A DNA stretch of 8,593 nucleotides from Thermoplasmata archaeon (lineage in GTDB: Archaea > Thermoplasmatota > E2 > UBA202 > JdFR-43), in assembly GCA_021163175.1 (NCBI GenBank), contig JAGGXG010000150.1:1-8593 (forward strand). The letters are read 5' to 3'. Below the pieces are notes generated by a model. That model made no database searches, was not told where the DNA came from, and worked only from the letters and a program-made list of their open reading frames with translations. Both the position numbers and the translations under genes were made by a program. This document shows positions 1 through 7,046 of this stretch, one piece after another. How positions within the stretch are numbered: the first letter of the stretch is position 1; each line of letters opens with the position of its first letter.

Positions 1-55
1 AGAATTCGATGAGAAAAAATTTAAGGAAACTGAAAGGAGGAAGGCGAAGGCGTCA

Positions 56-1042
56 ATGGCTTCATTTTTATTTGGAATTTTAATCGCAATCATTTCCGTT
101 GTATTATGGATTCACATGGATAAATCAATAAGATGGCCTCTCGTTTTTCTATTTGCAATGGCAAGCATAGGATTTCTTGCCAAGATACTGCAATTTTTAA
201 AAATAGATATTTCATCTTTTTCGAAAAAGGAATGGTTGAGCAGCATATCCTTTTATTTCTTCACCTGGCTCGCTTTCTTCATATTGTTCATAAATCCCCC
301 ATTTTATGATGCATCTCCTCCAAAGATAGAAGTCGTTGTCCTGCCTGCTGTGCAACAAATCAATGAAAATGCCTCAATATTTGCGAGAATAACAGATAAT
401 GTTGGCATATCAAAAGCAGAAATTAATTTATCGGGATTGCATGAAATGAAAAAATACAATGAATTCTATGTATTCAATTATTCTGGAAACAATAACGAAA
501 AATTCAGGATAGTGGCAAAGGATAAAAATGGGCATGAATCGAGCTATGAAGGCATGCTGTATTTCGAGAAAAATGTTATATATGCAACATATCAAAACAA
601 TAGTCTGAATTCCTCAAGTGTGATAAAAATATGGGTTTTGAAGAACATAAGTGAGAAATGGGAGGAAAAAGGAAAGAAGAAGGTAAGGATATTTTGCATC
701 GTAAATGGAAAAGAAGTCAATGCAACTTATCTGGGGGAGGAAGGCAGATATTACATTTATAAAACGATGCCCTCATATGAAGGATGGAAAACAGGAAAAA
801 ACAAACTGCAGCCGTGTGCAGAGGTAATACATTATATGAAAGGCTCGAAAACAAAGCTTTCAGCCCTCGTAAAAGGAGAGGAATATGAAATAAATGTAAA
901 AAATGATAGCAATGTTGCCACGCTATCCTCGCCCGCCGTCCAGATGATAGGCTATTCAAGCTTGAGGACGCCTGCATTTGAGGTTGTGCCTTTCGCCATT
1001 GCCATTGTAATCGCCGTCTTACTTAGAAGAAAGAAGAAATGA
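56..1042 (+). CDS. Four-helix membrane protein with glycosylation-rich Ig-like ectodomain and PGF-CTERM-like tail
   Basis: No specific family is recognised. The 328 residues show three N-terminal hydrophobic helices (about 2-18, 28-46, 63-80), an ectodomain (about 81-305), and a final helix (about 306-323) followed by RRKKK. The ectodomain begins with a beta-rich Ig-like segment (about 89-170, with the motif ITDNVGISKAEI) and a second beta-rich segment to about 282. It carries eight N-X-S/T sequons (N105, N124, N141, N181, N185, N197, N222, N283), all on the presumed outer side, which suggests a glycosylated surface protein. The tail TPAFEVVPFAIAIVIAVLL plus basic residues resembles euryarchaeal PGF-CTERM sorting signals, with PAF in place of PGF. 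The start is uncertain: the frame is open back to base 2 with no other start codon, and the GGAGG at 36-40 is too far from this ATG to decide it, so the gene may begin outside the window. The 3' end overlaps pheT by 24 bases. Confidence 0.75.
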   Translation: MASFLFGILIAIISVVLWIHMDKSIRWPLVFLFAMASIGFLAKILQFLKIDISSFSKKEWLSSISFYFFTWLAFFILFINPPFYDASPPKIEVVVLPAVQQINENASIFARITDNVGISKAEINLSGLHEMKKYNEFYVFNYSGNNNEKFRIVAKDKNGHESSYEGMLYFEKNVIYATYQNNSLNSSSVIKIWVLKNISEKWEEKGKKKVRIFCIVNGKEVNATYLGEEGRYYIYKTMPSYEGWKTGKNKLQPCAEVIHYMKGSKTKLSALVKGEEYEINVKNDSNVATLSSPAVQMIGYSSLRTPAFEVVPFAIAIVIAVLLRRKKK

Positions 1043-2632
1043 TGCATCGATTTCGAATGCTATGACCGGATATTCAAGCTGAAATGCAGTTATGACGGAA
1101 GGTTTTATCTCTCCAAAATAACCTATTTTCTCGCCACCAGCCAAAACGGAGGCGCATCTTCCCTCCATAAAAGCATTATTTTTTTCTTCCTCCACTTCCA
1201 TTTTATAACCAAAATTTCTCAGTATTGCTTCCACAATTGATTTGCATTCCGTAAAGCCTGTTTTTGCTGCTATTTTTACGCCTGCAAGCATCTTTTTTTG
1301 CATTCCGTTCAACACAACATCGCCAAGCTCATATATGCTCTGAGGCAAATCATTGTGCCTGTTGCTGGATAAAATTTCAAGAAGAGAAGGAATCAAAGAA
1401 GGGCGAACAATCGAATGATGCGAAGATATTGGATTTGCTATTTCAACAACATCTTTTTCCTCCAGTTCCATTTTCTGGAATTCTTTTTCCTTGCTTGATA
1501 AACTTAAAGTGAGGACTTCATCGAATCCCAAACCGAGCATTGTATCATGAATTTTTCTGTATTCAAAAGAGGAGCCAAATGTAACATGTTTTGGAAGAGT
1601 AAATGGTATTGCCTCATAACCATATCCGATTGCAGCATCTTCTATTAAATCAACAGGATGCAATATATCTGTTCTCCACGCCGGCGAATAAACAATTGCT
1701 TTATCTTCTTCAATAACAACATCATGTCCCATTTTTTCAAGAGCATTTTTTACATCGAGATCAATGCCTATTATCTTCCTAACATAATCAAGTTTTACTT
1801 CATTTTTGAAAGGTGTTAGATCAGGTGTTATTTTTTCCCTCTCATCAATAACCTTTACCTTCTCAATTTTCCCTCCTCTTTCCGCCAAGGATGTGGCTAT
1901 TATGTTCAATGCCTGATTAACGGCATTTTCATCTGTTCCAGTTACATCTATGAATACATTTTTTGTGGCATAGTTTACTGCTGTAAGCTGCCCATTTATT
2001 ATAGGTGGAAAAGATAAAACATTGCCATTTTTATCAACAAGCAATGGATACAATTCTTTGCCTGCAAGAATATGAGCATATTCAATTCCTTTTTCATGCT
2101 TTTCAAGTATTTCATCCAAGCTTAGTTCTTCTTCCATCCCAAGTGGAACGAATTTTATTTCACGTGGCTTAACCCCTTTATATAAAAATGGTGGCTCAAC
2201 TTTATCAAAATCATGAACACCAATAGCCATCTTCTTTCTTCCTTTGCCAATGGACAGATGCAACTTTTCCTGCAATTCCATTAAAGAAGCTATGCTCTCA
2301 TCATTGGGTTCTACATTCCTTATAACGCATCCAACAATGTATGGCCTAACGCCTTTAACACTTTTATCCACTATAAGCTCGACTTCAGCATCTTCCGCAT
2401 CATATTTTTTAAGTCCTTTTTCTATTCCAAAAAAAGCTCTCAAAGCCCTTGCTATTCCTTCCACGCTGAACATGTCCGGGCGATTTGGAAAAACCTCGAT
2501 GCTTATCTCGTTTCCATCAACTTTTTCCAGCCCGACTCCAATCATTGGAATTTTTTCAATTAACTCCTCTTTTTCAATCTCTCTCCCGATCAATGAAATC
2601 ATGTCCTCGTAGCGGAAGGTAACTATTGTCAT
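1019..2632 (-). CDS. pheT: Phenylalanine--tRNA ligase beta subunit (archaeal type)
   Basis: Beta subunit of the cytosolic alpha2beta2 PheRS, which charges tRNA(Phe). The beta chain carries the editing and structural domains, while the catalytic alpha subunit (pheS) is not in this window. The 537-residue length fits archaeal PheT. The N-terminal part holds the family signature NRPDMFSVEGIARALR (50-65). The B3/4 editing domain spans roughly 95-260 (GVHDFDKVEPPF, then FPPIINGQLTAVN and FIDVTGTD). The B5 domain follows (about 270-345, SPAWRTDILHPVDLIEDAAIGYGY), then the catalytic-like core (about 355-530, ending in GYFGEIKPSVITAFQLEYPV). The frame is open 18 codons further upstream, to an ATG at 2686 inside the preceding gene. 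The ATG at 2632 gives the conserved-looking N-terminus MTIVTFRYEDMISLIG and lies about 25 bases after a TATA-like box. Only 37 bases separate it from the PP-loop gene, so co-transcription is also possible. No truncation is seen. Confidence 0.96.
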   Translation of the reverse strand: MTIVTFRYEDMISLIGREIEKEELIEKIPMIGVGLEKVDGNEISIEVFPNRPDMFSVEGIARALRAFFGIEKGLKKYDAEDAEVELIVDKSVKGVRPYIVGCVIRNVEPNDESIASLMELQEKLHLSIGKGRKKMAIGVHDFDKVEPPFLYKGVKPREIKFVPLGMEEELSLDEILEKHEKGIEYAHILAGKELYPLLVDKNGNVLSFPPIINGQLTAVNYATKNVFIDVTGTDENAVNQALNIIATSLAERGGKIEKVKVIDEREKITPDLTPFKNEVKLDYVRKIIGIDLDVKNALEKMGHDVVIEEDKAIVYSPAWRTDILHPVDLIEDAAIGYGYEAIPFTLPKHVTFGSSFEYRKIHDTMLGLGFDEVLTLSLSSKEKEFQKMELEEKDVVEIANPISSHHSIVRPSLIPSLLEILSSNRHNDLPQSIYELGDVVLNGMQKKMLAGVKIAAKTGFTECKSIVEAILRNFGYKMEVEEEKNNAFMEGRCASVLAGGEKIGYFGEIKPSVITAFQLEYPVIAFEIDASFLLSSK

Positions 2633-2653
2633 CTTTGGTAAAACAAAATAGGG

Positions 2654-2661
2654 TATTTTAT
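2654..2661 (-). promoter_or_regulatory. Possible TATA box of pheT
   Basis: ATAAAATA on the minus strand is centred about 25 bases upstream of the ATG at 2632, the spacing seen at other starts here. It lies in the 37-base gap after the upstream stop codon. It is weak evidence, because AT-rich gaps produce such matches easily and pheT could be co-transcribed. Confidence 0.35.
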
Positions 2662-2669
2662 TCTTATGA

Positions 2670-4367
2670 TTAGCCAAAAACCACAACTGGACATTCCTTC
2701 ATGCATTCCCTGCAATGAATGCATTTATCGCTAATCCACGCTTTGTTGGCATCGATATATATCGCATCTCTCGGGCAATGTGTCAAGCATACACCACATC
2801 CAATGCATTTTATCGCTTTATATATAACATCGTTCACAATTTTTTCATTCTCTTCCAGCCTATCTAGACTTACCTCAAATTTTCCAGCTTTGTAGCCCTT
2901 GCCGAGCTTTTCAACCTTTCCAAGTATATTCAAAAAGTTCTCTATGCGCTTCTCATTTCCCTTTATTTCATATTTTCTCTCTTTAGCCACCTCATACCTC
3001 ACCTTGCTCCATCGCGGCGGACGACGCCACCGCCATAAACCAACGCTAAGCCATTCTGCGGGCAAATTTTGCTGTCTGGCGAATTGCTGCAATTCTTTTT
3101 CAAACCTTTCCCAGTCTTCATGCTTTTTTATTGCAAAATCAGCCATGTTTGAAGACGGGCAGAGCCAGCATCCTATTCTGTAGAATCCCTGTTCATATAG
3201 CCTGTTCCATCTCTCCTTTTTCATGAATAAATAGAGCCATATGTGGAGAGCTGTCCAGTTTTGGATTGGTGAAACAGCGATTTGACCACGAACCCATGGG
3301 TTCTGCCATATGCTCCCATGCTTGGCTCTGTTTTCAGATTCGTAGCGACGTTGCCCAATGAATGAAATAACGCTTCCACCAAAATGCTTCTTTATCAGCC
3401 TGACAGCCGGACCAAGCTTGCATGTTTTACAGCACCATCTATAATCCCGGCTTGGGGGACCAAAAACTTTTATTCCACGCCAGAATGCATCTCCAGCATT
3501 CTCTTCAAGCAATTCAATGCCATGGCGAGAGGCAACATCATGAACATGCTCCACAGTTTCATCAAATTCTATTCCAGTATTCAAAAACATCATTGGAAAT
3601 TCATAGCCAGATTCGAGAGTAAGTAAAAGAGTGGCGAGACTATCCTTTCCTCCGCTAAAAGAAATAACTTTCTTCTCGCTCCTTTCAGCAAATCTTTCTA
3701 TAAATTTTTTAGCCTCGCCAGCGTAACTCGAGATAACATCTTCATTTGCTTCAATTACATTCTTCCATGTTATTTTTTCTCCTTTCTCGGCCTTTTCAAT
3801 TCCTCTCCATTTTATCTTTACTGCCATTCCATGCGATTTCATTTCATCGGCATTTTTCCTTGCCCTTCCTGTCGCAACAACCTCCCAATCCTTGTTTAAA
3901 ACAATGACTTCATCTCCTTCTTTTATCTCCCCATCTGCTTCAACAACGCCTGGCCCCATAAGATTGGATGTTTTTAGAATGGCATCCACAGCCCCATCAT
4001 CAGCAACAACATATCCTTTTTTAATCTCAAGCAAAGAAGCATACCATGGACGAGGTTGAAAATAAAAGTTTTGCCTAAATATGTCATAGTAAAGCATGCC
4101 AGCAACTCTGCCATCTATGATGACTTCGTCACTCCTGTCTATGGCAGGGATACTATTCAATAAAATTACAGGTGGCAAATAAGCTGAGCCAAATTGCTTT
4201 TCTAAAAGCTTTTCAAGCATCATCGCATCGAAATCAAAAGCTGGGCGCACATCGCCAGGCGGCGTTATTGCAACACGGCGCGCAGCTTTGCCTTCATGGC
4301 TTCTTTTCAACAATGGAATGTTGCACTCATCGCAATGATACAGGGCGAGTTTGCCGAGCCTGATCAC
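2670..4367 (-). CDS. PAPS-reductase-like PP-loop protein with zinc-finger, PUA and 2x[4Fe-4S] ferredoxin domains
   Basis: Member of the archaeal 'PAPS reductase/sulfotransferase-like' fusion family, whose substrate is not established. Domains over 565 residues: an N-terminal zinc-finger-like CDEC (C12, C15); the motif TPPGDVRPAF (about 35-44); a PUA-like RNA-binding segment (about 119-190); an adenylating PP-loop SGGKDS (238-243); WCCKTCKLGP (C312, C313, C316) with GCWLCPSS (C400, C403); and a C-terminal ferredoxin with CxxCxxCxxxCP twice (C521-C531 and C549-C559). The CC plus CxxC pairs resemble the [4Fe-4S] ligands of APS reductases, but no C-terminal catalytic ECG motif is seen; the ferredoxin occupies that end and could supply electrons. 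PUA plus PP-loop suggests RNA thiolation or modification as an alternative to sulfate reduction (inference). GTG at 4367 was chosen because it gives the family-like start MIRLGKLALYHCDEC and follows a TATA box by about 23 bases; the ATG at 4418 would place that box inside the gene. Confidence 0.9.
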   Translation of the reverse strand: MIRLGKLALYHCDECNIPLLKRSHEGKAARRVAITPPGDVRPAFDFDAMMLEKLLEKQFGSAYLPPVILLNSIPAIDRSDEVIIDGRVAGMLYYDIFRQNFYFQPRPWYASLLEIKKGYVVADDGAVDAILKTSNLMGPGVVEADGEIKEGDEVIVLNKDWEVVATGRARKNADEMKSHGMAVKIKWRGIEKAEKGEKITWKNVIEANEDVISSYAGEAKKFIERFAERSEKKVISFSGGKDSLATLLLTLESGYEFPMMFLNTGIEFDETVEHVHDVASRHGIELLEENAGDAFWRGIKVFGPPSRDYRWCCKTCKLGPAVRLIKKHFGGSVISFIGQRRYESENRAKHGSIWQNPWVRGQIAVSPIQNWTALHIWLYLFMKKERWNRLYEQGFYRIGCWLCPSSNMADFAIKKHEDWERFEKELQQFARQQNLPAEWLSVGLWRWRRPPRWSKVRYEVAKERKYEIKGNEKRIENFLNILGKVEKLGKGYKAGKFEVSLDRLEENEKIVNDVIYKAIKCIGCGVCLTHCPRDAIYIDANKAWISDKCIHCRECMKECPVVVFG

Positions 4368-4385
4368 AATCTGAAAAGATTTTGC

Positions 4386-4393
4386 ATATAAAA
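4386..4393 (-). promoter_or_regulatory. TATA box of the PP-loop/ferredoxin gene
   Basis: TTTTATAT on the minus strand is centred about 22-23 bases before the GTG at 4367. This suggests a leaderless or near-leaderless transcript and supports that start over the longer reading from 4418. Confidence 0.5.
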
Positions 4394-4451
4394 TTGATTG
4401 CTTGGCACATCGGAGCATAAAAAATTACATGATATAGAGAAGAATATGGGT

Positions 4452-4555
4452 AAAAAACATGGCATAATGTGAAATTTGTTGCGTATTATGGAAATGCAGG
4501 AGAAAATAGAGCAGCAAGGAAAAGAGTTTTTATGATAAACTTGCCTATTTCCTGC
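4452..4555 (-). ncRNA. Candidate structured small RNA in the gap 4368-4697
   Basis: Apart from two promoters, this hairpin is the only structure seen in the 330-base gene-poor gap. On the minus strand the segment 4555-4540 can pair as one uninterrupted 16-base arm with 4496-4518, in three blocks: GCAGG/CCTGC, AAATAG/CTATTT and GCAAG/CTTGC. Bulges of 3 and 4 bases lie on the other arm only. An AT-rich ATTTATTTAT element (4574-4583) is centred about 24 bases before the hairpin, and a run of six T (4452-4457, minus strand) lies downstream as a possible terminator. Competing readings are tiny ORFs through the same bases: a 29-codon minus-strand ORF (4486-4575) with a hydrophobic second half, and a 15-codon plus-strand ORF (4488-4535). 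No tRNA or other known RNA is recognised. This is a structural prediction made by eye. Confidence 0.25.
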
Positions 4556-4667
4556 TCCTGCCTCCGCCCATGCATAAATAAATGCTGTCAAGCCATTCCT
4601 TTCATTTTCCCAATACATAGCTAGTGGGATATTGTTTTTGTAAACAATTTTATTCAAGGTTTCTCAC

Positions 4668-4675
4668 ATATTTAT
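4668..4675 (+). promoter_or_regulatory. TATA box of the nitroreductase gene
   Basis: ATATTTAT is centred about 26 bases upstream of the ATG at 4698. There is no Shine-Dalgarno-like sequence between box and start, which fits leaderless transcription. Confidence 0.5.
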
Positions 4676-4697
4676 TTAGTGCAGCCGTATTCATAAC

Positions 4698-5306
4698 ATG
4701 GAAAATGAAATTATAAAATGCATAAAAGAGAGGAGGAGCATAAGAAGATTTAAAGATGATGATATTCCAGAAGAGATAATAGAAGAAATAATCGAGGCTG
4801 CACGCTATGCTCCATCGCCTGAAAACAGGCAACCGTGGCGATTCATTGTTGTAACAAACAGGCATAGAATAAAGGAACTAAGCAATGAGGTGAAGAAACA
4901 GATTAAAAGAATTCTGAAAAATAAATGGAGGTGGAAAAGAAAATATCCAGAGCTGAGAGAAAATGATTTGCTTTTATTCCTGCGAGCAGTTGCAAGCTCA
5001 AGCAAGGACATTATTTTTTACAATGCTCCCGCTGTTATTTTTATAATAACCAAGCCTTTCACATTCAATATAGAAGCATGCTCGTGCGCCGCCCAGAATA
5101 TTATGCTCGCCGCCTGGAGCCTTGGCGTTGGAGCATGCTGGATTGGTTTCGCAAAATTTTTGGAGTTGAACAAGGATGTGATGGAAGAGCTTGGTGTGCC
5201 ATATGGCTACACAATTGCAGCCTGCATAGCCATGGGTTATCCCGCAAGAGTTCCGAAAGCATCGCCGCGAAAGCCGCTCGCAGGCACAATCAAATGGATT
5301 GATTGA
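4698..5306 (+). CDS. Nitroreductase family protein (FMN-dependent oxidoreductase)
   Basis: A 202-residue protein of the NfsB/NOX-like fold. These are usually homodimeric cytosolic enzymes that bind FMN and reduce nitro, quinone or other small acceptors with NAD(P)H. The true substrate cannot be told from sequence. The N-terminal FMN-phosphate motif ERRSIRRF (11-18) is intact. SPENRQPWRF (40-49) is the classic flavin-binding segment. AAWSLGVGACWIGF (138-151) and the C-terminal IAMGYPAR (177-184), followed by a basic PRKPL, match the family's core and second phosphate contact. The middle insertion (about 62-92) is lysine- and arginine-rich. No ferredoxin domain is fused, unlike some archaeal relatives. 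It has its own TATA-driven start. It ends immediately before the stop codon of the opposing acyl-CoA synthetase, with no intervening base. Confidence 0.92.
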   Translation: MENEIIKCIKERRSIRRFKDDDIPEEIIEEIIEAARYAPSPENRQPWRFIVVTNRHRIKELSNEVKKQIKRILKNKWRWKRKYPELRENDLLLFLRAVASSSKDIIFYNAPAVIFIITKPFTFNIEACSCAAQNIMLAAWSLGVGACWIGFAKFLELNKDVMEELGVPYGYTIAACIAMGYPARVPKASPRKPLAGTIKWID

Positions 5307-5375
5307 CTATTTCTGCTTTTCTTTCTCCTCTTTTGCCCACATTTCCAGCTTTCTTTTTCTCTCTCTTTCTCTTAG
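5307..5375 (+). terminator. Pyrimidine-rich tract downstream of the nitroreductase stop, within an opposing gene
   Basis: Directly after the nitroreductase stop the plus strand is almost all T and C (repeated TTTT and TTTCT blocks). Archaeal RNA polymerase can terminate on T-rich tracts, so this could end the nitroreductase transcript. The same bases encode the Lys/Glu/Arg-rich C-terminal tail of the acyl-CoA synthetase. Termination is inferred from composition only. Confidence 0.3.
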
Positions 5376-6941
5376 TTCCACTCTCCTTATCTTTCCGCTT
5401 ATTGTTTTTGGCAGGCTATCAACAAATTCTATTTCGCGAGGATACTTATATGGCGCCGTTTCCTGCTTGACAAATTCCTGCAGCTCTTTTATCAAAACCT
5501 CGCTCGGCTCATACCCTTTTGCAAGAACTACAAATGCTTTTACTATGTTGCCTCTTATTTTGTCTGGCGATGCCACTACGGCAGCTTCCATAACAGCTGG
5601 ATGCTTTACCAGAGCATCTTCCACTTCAAATGGTCCAATACGGTAGCCCGAAGCCTTTATGACATCATCCGCTCTTCCTTCAAACCAAAGATAGCCATCT
5701 TCGTCCATTTTTGCCAAATCGCCTGTGAGATAGAGGCCATTTACGGCAATTTCTTCCAAGCTTTTACCATTCCAGTAACCGACCATTAAGCCAGGATGAG
5801 TTATTGGAACTGCAATCTGCCCTATTTGGCCACGGGGCAGTTCATTCCCATCTTCGTCGACGATTTTTAAATCGCTTCCCGGCATCGGTTTTCCCATGCT
5901 TCCAGGCTTTATTTCTATTCCATCATAATTGCATGCCAGACCAGTTGTTTCTGTTTGGCCATAGCCTTCGTATATTTTCAATCCATATGCTTTGTAAAAT
6001 CTGTCTATTACCTCCCTGTTCAGGGCTTCTCCAGCGCTCAAAAATTTCTTCATATCGGACAAATCATAGCTTTCCAAATCTTCCTGAGCCCACATTCTGT
6101 ATTCAGTTGGCGTTGCGCATAGCCTATTGACACGATATTTTTCCATTAGTGACAAAAATTTAGCTGGATTAAACCTGCCGTTGTAAATGAGATGTGATGC
6201 ACCAACTGCTAAAGCAACGCCTATGGGGCTCCAGAACCATTTTGCCCATCCTGGCGAAGAAGTAGTCCAAAGCAGTTCATTAGGCTGAGCATTCCACCAG
6301 TATACAGCATTTGTCTTTGCCAGACAATAAATCCATGCATGGTTATGCATCACACCTTTTGGTTCTCCTGTTGTTCCAGAAGTATAGTTTATTGTCATAA
6401 TATCGCTCGATTTAATCTTTTCTTTTTCAAGATTTCTGGAATAACGGTGCAGCTCCTTCTCATAGCTCAGCCATCCATCTTTTTCACCACCAACAACTAT
6501 GAAATTTTCAACAGGTATTTTATCCCTAACTTCATCAACAAATGGTGTGGAATCGAGAGAAGCGATTATTGTTTTTGCATTGCAATTCTTGGCGCGATAT
6601 TCTATGTCTCTCGCCCTTAACATATCCGGGCATGGAACAACTATTGCCCCAATCTTAAAACTTCCAATCTGGCTTACATATACTTCTGGAATACGGGGCA
6701 GAACAACCATTATTCTATCTCCCTTTTTCATTCCAAGGCTGCGCAGCCAATTGCCGAACCTATTTGACTCATCTCTCAGCTCCCAGTATGCCATCTTTCC
6801 GCTTTTCCCGGAAGCATCCTCATGATATATTGCAATTTTGCTTCTATCTTTTGCATGCTCATCAACAACATCTGCTATCGAGTAATACTCTGGTACATCC
6901 CACTTAAAATTCTTAACCCATTCTTCGTATTTATCTTGCAT
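5307..6941 (-). CDS. Acyl-CoA synthetase (ANL superfamily, medium-chain ACSM-like)
   Basis: A 544-residue acid:CoA ligase that makes acyl-CoA from a carboxylic acid, CoA and ATP through an acyl-adenylate, releasing AMP and PPi. Motifs in order: P-loop YTSGTTGEPKG (186-196), the active-site stretch TTSSPGWAKWFWSPIG (226-241), EGYGQTETT (325-333), TGDLA (406-410), the domain hinge GRADDVIKASGYRIGPFEVE (422-441), and the C-terminal catalytic lysine K517 in PKTISGKIRR. The WFWSPIG/YGQTET/ETAPYKYPREIEFV pattern fits medium-chain or branched-chain acyl-CoA synthetases of the ACSM type, including methanosarcinal relatives, better than acetyl-CoA synthetase. The exact acid is unknown. A charged tail (about 523-544) follows the last conserved block. 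The ATG at 6941 fits a TATA-like box about 24 bases upstream; another ATG at 6946 is out of frame. PPi release is compatible with the membrane pyrophosphatase at the window's right end. Confidence 0.94.
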   Translation of the reverse strand: MQDKYEEWVKNFKWDVPEYYSIADVVDEHAKDRSKIAIYHEDASGKSGKMAYWELRDESNRFGNWLRSLGMKKGDRIMVVLPRIPEVYVSQIGSFKIGAIVVPCPDMLRARDIEYRAKNCNAKTIIASLDSTPFVDEVRDKIPVENFIVVGGEKDGWLSYEKELHRYSRNLEKEKIKSSDIMTINYTSGTTGEPKGVMHNHAWIYCLAKTNAVYWWNAQPNELLWTTSSPGWAKWFWSPIGVALAVGASHLIYNGRFNPAKFLSLMEKYRVNRLCATPTEYRMWAQEDLESYDLSDMKKFLSAGEALNREVIDRFYKAYGLKIYEGYGQTETTGLACNYDGIEIKPGSMGKPMPGSDLKIVDEDGNELPRGQIGQIAVPITHPGLMVGYWNGKSLEEIAVNGLYLTGDLAKMDEDGYLWFEGRADDVIKASGYRIGPFEVEDALVKHPAVMEAAVVASPDKIRGNIVKAFVVLAKGYEPSEVLIKELQEFVKQETAPYKYPREIEFVDSLPKTISGKIRRVELRERERKRKLEMWAKEEKEKQK

Positions 6942-6960
6942 GGCATGAAAATAAAAATTG

Positions 6961-6968
6961 CTTTTAAC
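6961..6968 (-). promoter_or_regulatory. Possible TATA box of the acyl-CoA synthetase gene
   Basis: GTTAAAAG on the minus strand is centred about 23-24 bases before the ATG at 6941. A T-rich TTTTTATTTT lies closer (about 12 bases), too near for a TATA box. Confidence 0.35.
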
Positions 6969-6982
6969 TATTTCGCCTTGTA

Positions 6983-7039
6983 AAAAATAGGAAAATAAAA
7001 AGAGGGAAATAGAAAATAGGATGGATTATCTATTTCCTT
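6983..7039 (-). terminator. Hairpin plus T-rich tail, minus-strand terminator
   Basis: On the minus strand a perfect 9-bp stem, GGAAATAGA (7037-7029) with TCTATTTCC (7013-7005), encloses a 15-base loop. It is followed by CTCTTTTTATTTTCC and then a run of six T. The orientation means it ends something transcribed leftward from about 7128, not the acyl-CoA synthetase, which starts further left. It lies 8 bases after the stop of the small ORF at 7047-7118. Confidence 0.5.
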
Positions 7040-7046
7040 ATCTGCA

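Noticed and set aside
33..40. AAAGGAGG as ribosome binding site for the ATG at 56
   Set aside because: The spacing of about 15 bases is too long and the bases are in frame as open codons, so it may simply be coding sequence of a gene entering from the left.
2244..2612. 122-codon plus-strand ORF opposite pheT
   Set aside because: Antisense shadow of a well-supported gene; Ser/Leu-rich composition comes from the complement.
4364..4657. 97-codon minus-strand ORF before the PP-loop gene
   Set aside because: It covers that gene's promoter and start, is rich in Cys, Phe, Ile and Ser with no recognisable domain, and looks like chance reading of AT-rich non-coding DNA.
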